A program made the translations under genes and the position numbers. A DNA stretch of 64,000 bases from Cytophagales bacterium (lineage in GTDB: Bacteria > Bacteroidota > Bacteroidia > Cytophagales > Cyclobacteriaceae): positions 172,137-236,136 of the forward strand of contig JAKSDQ010000251.1 in assembly GCA_022360015.1 (NCBI GenBank), given 5' to 3'. Under the pieces are notes generated by a model. The model was given only the letters and a program-made list of their open reading frames with translations. It was not told the origin of the DNA and searched no databases. How positions within the stretch are numbered: position 1 is the first letter of the stretch; each line of letters starts with the position of its first letter. Shown in pieces: positions 24,842-33,587 of this stretch.

Positions 24842-27800
24842 TTAATGGATGGAGGCCTTTTCATCCTTATCTTTTTTATTTTTTTCGTTAATTCCTAAAG
24901 AGGGTTTGATGCCACTCAGCAACGATTTCCATAAAAAGTTAAAAATTGATTTCTGTTTATCCCTTTCAAAATAGATTTCCCCTACCCTCATGTTTTTGCC
25001 GTTGGGATTTTTGTTGTTGATCACAAAAGTATTGGCCAGGAATGAGGCAAAACCTCCCTTATCACCCGTTTTCTTTTTCATTACTGTGATCTTCAAATCA
25101 TTATACCTGAAGTGCATTTTACCGACGGAAAAATTATTGTTACCATCAAAAGAAAAATCCAGCCTATCATTCTGACCGCTTTTAACCGAAACATTAGCCA
25201 CATTTTCCAGCATCGGATTAATGTTTCTCAAATCCATTTTATCGATAGTTCCGGAAAGACTGAATTTGTTTTGAATGTTGGATATGTTACCTTTAAAATA
25301 AGCCTCAATTTTGCCCTTGCCCATTAACCTCGCCTGCGCATTGATGGTCAGCACATTATTTCTTTTCCAGGCCTGGGGAGAATTGGTTATATTTCTTATT
25401 TCCGCATTCAGATGGGTAAATTCGATTTTGCCAGGCCTTTGGCCATCTTCGGTAAACTCTTCGTATGACACATAGCCATTTTTTAATTTCACCAAATCCA
25501 GTTTTAAGTAGTGGCCAAAATCCCTTATCCACTGCTGTGGCATAACAGGCATTTGACTTTCAGGAAACGGCAGCCGTTTATCCCTGAAATTTCTTGCCCG
25601 GAAATCGTTCACGTTCACCACTTGCGCCTTCACCTTTCCCAAAAGCAAATAATCCTCAAAATTAAAATTATTGAACTCTATCGACCTCGCATTAAATTCC
25701 ACCCTGTCTTTTTCATGCCCCAGACGATTGGCAAACTGGTATTTTCCATACTTCGGAATCAACCTTACAGAGTCCAGGAATATTCCGGATTTGGCAAGAC
25801 TGACCCCGATTTCATCTGCCTTGATAGCGTATAAACTATCCGGTAACAGATAAGTATAATCTTTAATCCTCAGGTCAATATCATCGGCATAAAACAACCT
25901 GGAGTCTATTTTTCTGGATTTCCGATTCAAATTAAAATTTTTAACTTTTCCTGAAATCCTCTCCAGCACCATGTCTTTACTGTTGGGATCATTTACTTTT
26001 TTCAGGGAAAAGGTAGCATTGCTGAAGTCAAGCCTTTGAACATTCAGAAATTTCAGGTTCTTGGATATCAACTGATCCAGGATATCTTTCGGATCAATCC
26101 TTTTTTCCTCTCTGACAGGTTCCTTATAGCTGATCAGGCTGACATCCGGGTTTTGGATGAAAGCATTTTTGACTGTATAATTCTTTTGCAAATAAGCCCT
26201 TTCAAGATCGATGCCCGTAAGCTCGACCGATGGAAAGGTGATATCAAATAAAAGTTTGTTTTTCTGATTCCTGAGCAATTTATTGTAATTCCTGTTTTTC
26301 CTTGGCTTTAACATAAAGTTTTCGGCCGATAAAAGTTTTTTGCCGGAGGAAATATGAATGTTTTTAGCTGTTATATTATGGATACTGTCTGGCAACCTAA
26401 TCTCATAATCTGTCATATCGACGTCAATGTCATCTGCAAACAGAATTTTTTTATTGTTGTTCAAAATGACAGAATCCAGCAAAAAATCATCCAGCTTCAT
26501 GGAAAATCCGGTGGTAGAAAAGATCTGCTTTTTGTTGCCCAGCAGATTACCTAACACCATTTTCCCATCAGTTAATTTTACATCTTTAATTTTAACACCT
26601 TTCAGCAACGCCGGCATTCTGGCCTGGTGTGTGCGGGTAATAAATTTGTTTTTCCCTTTTATATCAACTTGGTTGATGATCTCGAAAGTAGGCTTACTCA
26701 ACTCTATATCATTGATTTCGAGCATATTACGATAGTATAATTTATTGATATCCACACCCTGCATCACAATGTCAGGTACGGCAACATTGTAAAAAGCCGG
26801 CAGATCGACAGTATCGAGCCGGTTGCTTTTAGGGTATAACCTCGATGATTTTAGGTAGATTTCGGATTTTGCCGTGGAAATGCCCACTTCCCGGGTCTTT
26901 AAAACATGTACACTGTCCGGCAGGTTGATAAGATAGTTGTTGAGTTTTACTTCTATGTCATCAGAATAAAATATTCTGTCTTTATTCTGACTCGATCGGC
27001 TGTCGAGTATAAAATTAGTGGCTTCTATCGATACGTTATTCTGCGATAACGTATTGGCATCTTTGGACGTATTGGTGACAACGTTAAAAAAACCATTATT
27101 CAGACGCATTTTGGTAATATTGACGGACTTTAAATAGTCTTCGAATAACGCGTACAGATCATCCTTTTTAAAAGTAGCATTTCTCCTTTGCCTCGCCATG
27201 TAAGAATACCGGTTCAGTTCTACACTGGGCCTGTCGATGGTAATGGTGTTGATATTCAGAAGACGCCTGAAATACGCTTTACGGATATCAGCACCGTTAA
27301 TAACCAGAGAGGGAATATCGATGTTGTACAGTACCGACTTGTTTGACCTTCGTAAAAACACATCTATATTTCTGACAGGAATAGGAAACAACTTGATACC
27401 ATGGGCGTAAATTCTTGACCGGTCGGTGGATATGCCAATTTTTCTGGCTTTCAATACGTGCAGGTCATCTGATAATTTCATCAGGTAATTATCAAGGGTA
27501 AAAGTGATATTGTCAGCAAAGAAAATACGGTTTGAGGTATATTGCCCCACTGAGTCGAGTTTGAAGTTATCCAGGGTAAAGGCAATTTTACCGGCTCTCA
27601 GTGTGTCCTTTTTGGCTCCTTTGTAATGGGCGTATTCAAGGCTTCCGTCACTGAGCTCTATCTGCTTTACATTTACAGACTTTATATAGTTTTTGATAAG
27701 CCGGTATAGCGAAGCTTCATCCATATAGCTGTTGCCGGGCTTGCGGCGGCTGTAGTCAGAAAGCTTTACAATAGGATTCGCAACCAATAGTCTTGAAAAT

Positions 27801-29272
27801 TCCAATTCCCTGCGATTGTAAACTTTCCGGAATTCAACGCCCTGCAAATCCAGTTGCGGAACCGAGATATTATATAATTCCTGCCCTTGTTGCCTCGCTA
27901 AGGCCTGCTTCCCCGGAATAGGTTTTAATGAAACCGATGCGGCAATTGCTGTTTTGTCAAGGGTCGAAAACTCGACTTTTTCGGCGGTTAACAAGTGAAT
28001 GCTATCGGCCAGTTCCATAGTATAATTTCCAATATTTACATCCAGATCATCGGCATAAAATATTTTATCCGCGTCCCTCGAAGAAGTAGAGTCCACCAAA
28101 AACTTTCCTATGGCCACAGAAATATCGTTGGCAAGGATGTGAGGTTTACGCTGATCTATCCTTTGGGTAATGACAAACTTCCCCTCTTTGATTTTAAATG
28201 AATCCACGCTGATCCTGTCCAGGTAAGCTGAACTCAGAGAATACAGGTTTCTGGAAACAGAGTCCGAGTCGATGTCTGTAAATTTTTTTCTGGTAATAAA
28301 CCGGATTTCCGGTTTCTCCAGGCTGACCTCCTCCATATTGAAAATCTTTTCGAAATAAGCTTCGTAAATATCCGCACCCCGGATTTCCATCTCAGGAATA
28401 TAAATATCATAGAATTCCTCATTTTTATCATTTTTAATGCTATCCGGAGCCATACTTGGCAACAACCACAATTTCTTGCCGGTAATTAAAGATTCCGAAG
28501 TCGAAACCTTCACTTCCTCAGCCTCAAGAACATGCACACCGTCACTTAATTTGAGCCGGTAATCTTCAATATCGAGATCGATGTGGTCAGCAAATAAAAG
28601 CCTGTGGTTTTCGCGTGAAAAAGTGGAGTCAATGCAAAATCCGTTTAAAGTGATAAATATATCCCCTGCTGTCGATAGCGCGGTTTTCCCATACTGGCTG
28701 TTGTCCAGGATCATAGAGCCATTGGAGAATTTCAGCGTTTCAATCGTGAGTGATTTAACATATTTTCTGAGAAACGGATATATGTCGTTGTATACCTTGT
28801 TATGCCTGTTACCCCCGTTGCTGAAATGGGTCGTTCCTAAAAAATCAATCTTAGGTTCCCGGATTTCCACATTGGCTATATCCAAAACGCGGCTGTAATA
28901 AAGCTTGAGCAAACCTATGCCACCCACCTTGAGTTCAGGAAAATGAATGTGATAGTAGGTATTAATCGTATCGGATTTGATTTTATCCCTGAAGGCTCGG
29001 TTGGGCCTGATGGTTAAATCCTTCACTTTAAAGCCGCGTCCAGCGAGGTTGATATGGATTTTTTCAAACTTGATTTTGTATATGCCACCACTTTGTTCCA
29101 TCAGTTGCCGTTGCAATAGCTGCCTGATGAAAGGATCGGAAAAGTAAAAAAGGATCACTTGAAATATCACCAGAATACCAAAAAGGGACAGCGATACTCT
29201 TAAAAGTCTTCTCCTGGTCCTGCCAGGCCTTATGGCTTTTTTTTGTTTAATATTTGTTTTTTTATTACTCAA
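24842..29272 (-). CDS. Giant AsmA/TamB-like protein with six tandem repeats
   Basis: A 1476-residue protein: a basic N-terminus, one membrane helix (about 24-46, SLSLFGILVIFQVILFYF), then a very long beta-rich part. A block 'R.FyADdid..i.nY.m.LpDsvHvl.A..v.iSt..s.i....l.L.P' recurs with its start near residues 222, 402, 581, 764, 941 and 1122, a period of about 180. Each unit also has '..iDrPsVel..y' and 'yiksv.i..i.lsdGs'. The C-terminal ~250 residues lack the unit and look like the end of AsmA-type proteins. Members of the AsmA/TamB clan form long grooves that carry lipids between membranes. That role is inferred; the repeat count is seen. Confidence 0.75.
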   Translation of the reverse strand: MSNKKTNIKQKKAIRPGRTRRRLLRVSLSLFGILVIFQVILFYFSDPFIRQLLQRQLMEQSGGIYKIKFEKIHINLAGRGFKVKDLTIRPNRAFRDKIKSDTINTYYHIHFPELKVGGIGLLKLYYSRVLDIANVEIREPKIDFLGTTHFSNGGNRHNKVYNDIYPFLRKYVKSLTIETLKFSNGSMILDNSQYGKTALSTAGDIFITLNGFCIDSTFSRENHRLLFADHIDLDIEDYRLKLSDGVHVLEAEEVKVSTSESLITGKKLWLLPSMAPDSIKNDKNEEFYDIYIPEMEIRGADIYEAYFEKIFNMEEVSLEKPEIRFITRKKFTDIDSDSVSRNLYSLSSAYLDRISVDSFKIKEGKFVITQRIDQRKPHILANDISVAIGKFLVDSTSSRDADKIFYADDLDVNIGNYTMELADSIHLLTAEKVEFSTLDKTAIAASVSLKPIPGKQALARQQGQELYNISVPQLDLQGVEFRKVYNRRELEFSRLLVANPIVKLSDYSRRKPGNSYMDEASLYRLIKNYIKSVNVKQIELSDGSLEYAHYKGAKKDTLRAGKIAFTLDNFKLDSVGQYTSNRIFFADNITFTLDNYLMKLSDDLHVLKARKIGISTDRSRIYAHGIKLFPIPVRNIDVFLRRSNKSVLYNIDIPSLVINGADIRKAYFRRLLNINTITIDRPSVELNRYSYMARQRRNATFKKDDLYALFEDYLKSVNITKMRLNNGFFNVVTNTSKDANTLSQNNVSIEATNFILDSRSSQNKDRIFYSDDIEVKLNNYLINLPDSVHVLKTREVGISTAKSEIYLKSSRLYPKSNRLDTVDLPAFYNVAVPDIVMQGVDINKLYYRNMLEINDIELSKPTFEIINQVDIKGKNKFITRTHQARMPALLKGVKIKDVKLTDGKMVLGNLLGNKKQIFSTTGFSMKLDDFLLDSVILNNNKKILFADDIDVDMTDYEIRLPDSIHNITAKNIHISSGKKLLSAENFMLKPRKNRNYNKLLRNQKNKLLFDITFPSVELTGIDLERAYLQKNYTVKNAFIQNPDVSLISYKEPVREEKRIDPKDILDQLISKNLKFLNVQRLDFSNATFSLKKVNDPNSKDMVLERISGKVKNFNLNRKSRKIDSRLFYADDIDLRIKDYTYLLPDSLYAIKADEIGVSLAKSGIFLDSVRLIPKYGKYQFANRLGHEKDRVEFNARSIEFNNFNFEDYLLLGKVKAQVVNVNDFRARNFRDKRLPFPESQMPVMPQQWIRDFGHYLKLDLVKLKNGYVSYEEFTEDGQRPGKIEFTHLNAEIRNITNSPQAWKRNNVLTINAQARLMGKGKIEAYFKGNISNIQNKFSLSGTIDKMDLRNINPMLENVANVSVKSGQNDRLDFSFDGNNNFSVGKMHFRYNDLKITVMKKKTGDKGGFASFLANTFVINNKNPNGKNMRVGEIYFERDKQKSIFNFLWKSLLSGIKPSLGINEKNKKDKDEKASIH

Positions 29273-29391
29273 AAAACAGGACTTATTAGTAAAAATAAGA
29301 CAATCAGTCTAAATAATCACAGCATCGCCGGAATTTCAAGTGCCAACTACGTATGGTAATATAGTACCTTAAAACAAAAGATAATCCGAAT

Positions 29392-29964
29392 TTATCCGGA
29401 TAAAAGGGTTGTTGTAAAAATATTTTTACTGCATGTGCAGTGATTTCCGAGATGGTACAGGCCGATCTTATCAAAACCTATCACCTGGGGAAACCGGGTA
29501 TCGACAGGCAGTTTTCCGTATCCAAGCGTAATATGCGGCCAATAATGTTCCCGTGTGCCCTGATCCCCATATGAATTGACATAGTTAATACTTGCCTCGC
29601 TAATTACGGTGTCATGATTAAACATGCTACCGGTTACTGTCGTCGCCAAATAGTCACTATATGCATAGATCAGGGTTTCATGAAGGTGCCGCAGATCCTT
29701 CATATTTTCAATATTCAGGCTTGTACATTCATTTCGATAAACAATTTTATCGATGTTCAGATGAAACTGGCAGAAAGACGCTGCTAACGCCCGTATTTTC
29801 GCCTTCACCGTCTCAAGCCTTTTGACCGGCAACCCGCACATCAATAACGATAAATGCGGCAGATTGCCGGTTTGGGAAAGAATAATTTGCCGGTCTTCAG
29901 GTTGAAACAGACACCTGTTTAAACGGACAATATCTTCCATGTGCTCATCTGATGGTAACAACAC
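29392..29964 (-). CDS. 2H phosphoesterase (2'-5' RNA ligase-like), start codon uncertain
   Basis: The two catalytic H-x-[ST] motifs are present: PHLSLLM near the N-terminus and WPHITLGYG in the C-terminal half. The superfamily handles 2'-5' or cyclic phosphodiester bonds in RNA and nucleotides. The first usable start is GTG at 29964, but the same frame is open a further 66 bases (to 30030) and encodes IENLETDPLYQQLTEIIAV plus DF, which contains the expected first beta strand. No ATG, GTG or TTG lies in that extension, and a TAG sits at 30031-30033. Either a rare start (ATC at 30025-30027, CTG or ATT) is used or the original start was lost. It follows the LecA-like gene. Confidence 0.7.
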   Translation of the reverse strand: MLLPSDEHMEDIVRLNRCLFQPEDRQIILSQTGNLPHLSLLMCGLPVKRLETVKAKIRALAASFCQFHLNIDKIVYRNECTSLNIENMKDLRHLHETLIYAYSDYLATTVTGSMFNHDTVISEASINYVNSYGDQGTREHYWPHITLGYGKLPVDTRFPQVIGFDKIGLYHLGNHCTCSKNIFTTTLLSG

Positions 29965-30035
29965 AAAATCAACCGCAATAATTTCTGTTAATTGTTGATA
30001 TAGTGGATCAGTTTCCAGATTTTCGATAGACTAAA

Positions 30036-30488
30036 TTACCATATTTCCAACTCCAGATAGAGTTCACCTTCATTGTCAAAAATACCGCTATCGATATCAT
30101 TGCACCTTAACTGTAACAATTTAGGATAGTCGGTTTTAGGGATTAAGATACCATCCCTGCCGATGGCAAACACCGTTTCCTTATTTTTTTCCCCGCCATT
30201 TTCCAGCTCGGGAAACTCCATCACAAAATGCCCGTTTGATCTGATTTCACTGGAGTACAATACCCTGCCTATGAGGCAACCTTCGTTTTTACCCGGCACA
30301 GGATATTCAGGTTTTTCCGCTATCACAGGCCCTCCTTCGGGGCCATATTTATCGGGTCCGTGCTTCCGTGGATTTATATTCCATAAACCCTCTTTGTAAT
30401 GCACAAATACAGAATACCCTGAAGGAATAGTGATCCCCTCTTGCCAGGTTTTGAAGGCTACGACTTTTCTAGGTATTTTAGCTCCCAT
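30036..30488 (-). CDS. LecA/PA-IL-like protein
   Basis: A 150-residue protein with no signal peptide. Its layout resembles the Pseudomonas PA-I galactose lectin fold: a first strand with GYSVFVHYKEGLWNI, then HGPDKYGPEGGP, GKNEGCLIGRV, FAIGRDGIL and a C-terminal LRCNDIDSGIFDNEGELYLE, similar to the LecA ND...DN/NN calcium- and sugar-binding loop. The conserved Asp of 'ND' and the Asn of 'DN' are present, while some LecA ligands are not evident. Homologues without secretion signals exist outside Pseudomonas with unknown roles. Sugar binding is a guess. It is followed 7-70 bases later by the phosphoesterase frame. Confidence 0.5.
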   Translation of the reverse strand: MGAKIPRKVVAFKTWQEGITIPSGYSVFVHYKEGLWNINPRKHGPDKYGPEGGPVIAEKPEYPVPGKNEGCLIGRVLYSSEIRSNGHFVMEFPELENGGEKNKETVFAIGRDGILIPKTDYPKLLQLRCNDIDSGIFDNEGELYLELEIW

Positions 30489-30656
30489 AGTAGGCTATGT
30501 TTGTTTACATCTTTAACCAAACCCAAATATAACCATCATAGTGCTTTAAAACGGCTTAAATATGGATAATACCTCACATGCATAAAATATCCCCGGCAAT
30601 GCTCTTAATTCTGTCTCTATAATACGCCCAAATAGGCTCAAAATTGCCCTTCCTGA

Positions 30657-31436
30657 TTATTTTAGCTTCTTTTTAATTTCTCTTATATCATTTTCAATCT
30701 CCAGGATCTTTGCTTCTACCGTAGAGGGCGGGTTTAAATAAGTACTGTAAACGCCATAAACCTCCCATAATTCAAGAATTTCGTCAGTATCGAGGTACAT
30801 GGATGAATAATTAGGATCATCGGAAGAAAATTCAATCTGCTTGCTAACGGCCGTAACCCTCCGGATAATGATATTTTCCCTTTTAACCACAACAAAAACC
30901 TTCCCCTTTTTAATGTTTTTTGTGGTCAGGCTTTCGATCTTATAACAAAGCAAAATGTCACCATGATGAAGTCCGTTATGATTATATTCCATTTCACTGC
31001 CACTGAGCTGAAAAGCCCGTGATTTTTCTTTCCGCGTTACCGGCAGGTAGATTTTTCTCAACTTGGAAATAAAATCCTTGTTTTGGTAATTGACAATATA
31101 CTCCAGGTATTTATCCAGTAACACCAAGGCAATGCCTCCCGGTGGCATGGGATTGGTTTCCTCATCCTTATCAGCCAATTTGGTACCGGCCCGGTCTCCT
31201 ACAATTACGTCAAATTTATAAAGATCGTTTATAGTCAACTCTTTATTTAATAGCAAGTCAATTGAAAGTCCAAAATAGTGAGCAATTTGAACAATTGTAT
31301 CAATTTTTGGCTCTGCCCTACCCTCTTCATAGGCCCCGACACTTGGCCGGGCAAGATTAAATAATTCAGCAAAACTGGCCTGACTAAGCTTTTTTACCGT
31401 TCTAATCTTCTTAATATTCTTCCCTATAAACGACAT
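30657..31436 (-). CDS. XRE-family regulator with S24/LexA-like C-terminal domain
   Basis: A 259-residue regulator. Residues ~5-62 are a Cro/C1-type helix-turn-helix (LSQASFAELFNLARPSVGAYEEGR...). Residues ~125-225 look like an S24 (LexA/CI) fold: FQLSGSEMEYNHNGLHHGDILL carries the Ser and the GD turn, and KGKVFVVVKRENIIIRRV carries the lysine-containing strand. Whether self-cleavage is possible is unclear. The last ~20 residues (LEIENDIREIKKKLK) form a short coiled coil. It is divergent from the PspA-flotillin-AAA block, 300 bases apart, which makes it the natural candidate to control that block. Confidence 0.8.
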   Translation of the reverse strand: MSFIGKNIKKIRTVKKLSQASFAELFNLARPSVGAYEEGRAEPKIDTIVQIAHYFGLSIDLLLNKELTINDLYKFDVIVGDRAGTKLADKDEETNPMPPGGIALVLLDKYLEYIVNYQNKDFISKLRKIYLPVTRKEKSRAFQLSGSEMEYNHNGLHHGDILLCYKIESLTTKNIKKGKVFVVVKRENIIIRRVTAVSKQIEFSSDDPNYSSMYLDTDEILELWEVYGVYSTYLNPPSTVEAKILEIENDIREIKKKLK

Positions 31437-31538
31437 ATTGATAAAATTTTTATGCTAATTTTTTGAGCTTATCTAAAAATTTTAGTATATTTATTTCGTA
31501 AAAGAAAATATATTCAGTCTAATTTAATCAAATAGTAT

Positions 31539-31569
31539 CTAATTTTATTATCAAAGTAAATAAAATTAG
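31539..31569. promoter_or_regulatory. Perfect palindrome, candidate operator
   Basis: CTAATTTTATT, nine bases, then AATAAAATTAG: an 11-base perfect inverted repeat in the 300-base region between the XRE/S24-like regulator gene and the YbjN-PspA block. A weaker relative, CTAATTTTTTGAG ... CTAAAAATTTTAG, lies at about 31455-31486, nearer the regulator start. Helix-turn-helix dimers bind such sites, so this could be its operator. The region is very AT-rich, so chance palindromes are not rare. Nothing else is seen in 31437-31736 apart from presumed promoters. Confidence 0.4.
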
Positions 31570-31736
31570 CAATATTGAATCATTGTCATAAAATCTAAAA
31601 CCAACTTACACACGCATGAAAAAAAGCCTGGATCGATATTAAATGTCCATGACCTGAAGCCAACCCGGTTCAAATTAATCGGATAAATCAATTTAAACCA
31701 ATTTTATTTCGAACAGAACTCACTAAAACTTAAACC

Positions 31737-32132
31737 ATGGACAACAATTTTCAGAAAGTAAAAAACTACATTCTAGAGCTAAATTATTTGATAACCATAG
31801 AAAATGAAGAAGACGGCCTGATTGTCATCGAAAAAGAAACGGAAGGTATTAAAAATTTGGTATTAGGAATAGCCGACCCTTTGCTGATCGTGGAGCAATT
31901 CATTTTGCCAATCAGCAACACACGCTTTGAAATTTATAAGCGTCTTTTACAAAAAAACCGCGATATCATACACGGTGCCTTTGTATTGGACGAAAGCGGC
32001 AAAAAGATCATTTTCAGAAATACACACGAATTAGAAAACCTCAATTTAAATGAAATAGAGGGCACATTAAATGCTTTGGGGCTGTTACTGAGCGAGTATT
32101 CCGAAGAATTAATAAAATTTTCCAAAAACTAA
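31737..32132 (+). CDS. YbjN/CesT-Tir chaperone-like protein
   Basis: A 131-residue soluble, acidic protein. Its alternating pattern (YLITIENEEDGLIVIEKETEGIKNLVLGIADPLLIVEQFILP, seen at residues 18-58, then ALGLLLSEYSEELIKF) fits the YbjN fold, related to type III secretion chaperones. Such proteins bind partner proteins and are often found beside PspA. It is the first gene of a co-directional run and is 14 bases from pspA. A chaperone or adaptor role for PspA or the AAA+ ATPase is inferred. Confidence 0.7.
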   Translation: MDNNFQKVKNYILELNYLITIENEEDGLIVIEKETEGIKNLVLGIADPLLIVEQFILPISNTRFEIYKRLLQKNRDIIHGAFVLDESGKKIIFRNTHELENLNLNEIEGTLNALGLLLSEYSEELIKFSKN

Positions 32133-32146
32133 AAGTCCGTACAATT

Positions 32147-32887
32147 ATGAACATTTTCAAGAGAATCTTTAAAATCGGCCAGGCTGAGGCACACGCTGCC
32201 GTCGACACCCTGGAGGATCCCATCAAGATGACGGAGCAGGGCATCAGGGATATGAGACAAAACCTGGATAAAAGCCTGAAAGCCCTGGCAGAAGTAAAAG
32301 CTTTAGCCATCAGGGCACGGGATGAAGTGGAAACCAATAAAAACCAGGCCAAAGATTACGAAAACAAAGCCGTGCTACTTTTAAAAAGGGCACAATCAGG
32401 CGAGATGGAAATGGCCGAAGCTGACAGGCTGGCTACCCAGGCACTGGAAAAAAAGGAACAGTGCCAGCAACAAGTGACAAGGGCCCAGGCAGAACAGCAA
32501 AGATTTGAAAACAACGTGGCCAGTCTGGATGCGAATATCAAAACTATCAGAGGTAACATCAGTAAATGGGAAAATGAGCTGAAAACCCTGAAGGCCAGGG
32601 TAAAAGTAAGTGCTGCGACTAAAACCCTGAACAAGCAATTAGCTCGAATCGACTCATCCGGTGCCTTGTCAATGCTGGAAAAAATGAAAGACAAAGTCTC
32701 GCAGGAAGAGGCCCTGGCAGAATCATATGGTGAAATAGCCAATGAAAGCCGTTCGATTGATGAGGAAATCGATAAAGCCCTGACCGATACCTGTCAGGAC
32801 AAAGCCAGGGAAGATCTGCAAGCGCTTAAGAAAAAATTAGGAATAAGTAATAACGAAGATGACGATAGTGACGAGGTGAAGAATTAA
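32147..32887 (+). CDS. pspA: PspA/IM30 family membrane-remodelling protein
   Basis: A 246-residue, nearly all-helical protein. The N-terminal amphipathic helix (MNIFKRIFKIGQAEAHAAVD) and following DPIKMTEQGIRDMRQNLDKS are classic PspA/Vipp1 sequence. A long coiled coil follows (about 30-190), then short helices to residue ~246. PspA proteins belong to the ESCRT-III superfamily: they polymerise on stressed membranes and seal or reshape them. The usual partners pspF, pspB and pspC are absent. Here the neighbours are YbjN, YqiJ, flotillin and AAA+ ATPase genes, with gaps of 14 and 15 bases on either side. Confidence 0.93.
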   Translation: MNIFKRIFKIGQAEAHAAVDTLEDPIKMTEQGIRDMRQNLDKSLKALAEVKALAIRARDEVETNKNQAKDYENKAVLLLKRAQSGEMEMAEADRLATQALEKKEQCQQQVTRAQAEQQRFENNVASLDANIKTIRGNISKWENELKTLKARVKVSAATKTLNKQLARIDSSGALSMLEKMKDKVSQEEALAESYGEIANESRSIDEEIDKALTDTCQDKAREDLQALKKKLGISNNEDDDSDEVKN

Positions 32888-32902
32888 TAGGTAACAACGT
32901 AC

Positions 32903-33586
32903 ATGAAAGAACTTTTTAATGCTGCGATTTCATCGCCCAACATTATACCAACTGCCTTGTTGGGGCTGGTGCTGCTATATTGGTTAACCGTAGTAATAGG
33001 GGCGTTGGACTTTGATGCACTGGATTTTGATGTCGATACGGATATCGATACTGAGGTGGATGCGGGGGTGGGTGCGGTAACAGATGCTGAGGTAAATGTG
33101 GCGGATGTAAATGCGGATGGTGGCGTATCGTTGTCCTGGTTCAATTCGATCCTTGTATTCTTTAATATGAGCAAAGTCCCGTTCATGCTGTTTTTAACCT
33201 CGCTGATTTTGCCTCTGTGGGCGATTGCTATCATGACAAACCATTACCTGGGCATTGACTCGTTTTTGGGCGGATTAATCGTATTGGTCCCGGCATTTAT
33301 GCTAAGCTTGTTTTTTGCAAAATTGCTGACTTTGCCCTTTGTAAAGCTGTTTGCACACATGCAAAAGGAGGACAGTGAATCAAAAACGGTTATCGGAAAA
33401 ATCTGCGTAGCATCTACCTTAATTACGGATACAAAAATCGGTCAGGCACAGGTAGCAACCAGTGGCTCACCGCTTTTACTCAACGTAATTACCAGCACGG
33501 GACATGCACTTAAAAGTGGTGACTCGGCACTTGTCGTCGAGTATTTAAAGGACAGACATCTGTACCTTGTAGAACCTTTTAGTTAA
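32903..33586 (+). CDS. YqiJ/NfeD-like membrane protein with OB-fold C-terminus
   Basis: A 227-residue inner-membrane protein. A first helix (about 14-32, IIPTALLGLVLLYWLTVVIG) is followed by an Asp-rich segment (about 35-75) built on 'DFDALDFDVDTDIDTEVDAG'. Two to three more helices (about 85-145) come next, then a soluble beta domain (about 150-227, GKICVASTLITD...HLYLVEPF) like the OB fold of NfeD/YqiJ proteins. Such proteins accompany flotillins. Here the flotillin gene is next, after a 210-base repeat-bearing gap. The Asp-rich stretch could bind cations or a basic partner; this is speculative. Confidence 0.8.
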   Translation: MKELFNAAISSPNIIPTALLGLVLLYWLTVVIGALDFDALDFDVDTDIDTEVDAGVGAVTDAEVNVADVNADGGVSLSWFNSILVFFNMSKVPFMLFLTSLILPLWAIAIMTNHYLGIDSFLGGLIVLVPAFMLSLFFAKLLTLPFVKLFAHMQKEDSESKTVIGKICVASTLITDTKIGQAQVATSGSPLLLNVITSTGHALKSGDSALVVEYLKDRHLYLVEPFS

Positions 33587-33587
33587 A

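Noticed and set aside
32356..32742. A 128-codon minus-strand frame in pspA
   Set aside because: Antisense to a well-supported PspA coding region.
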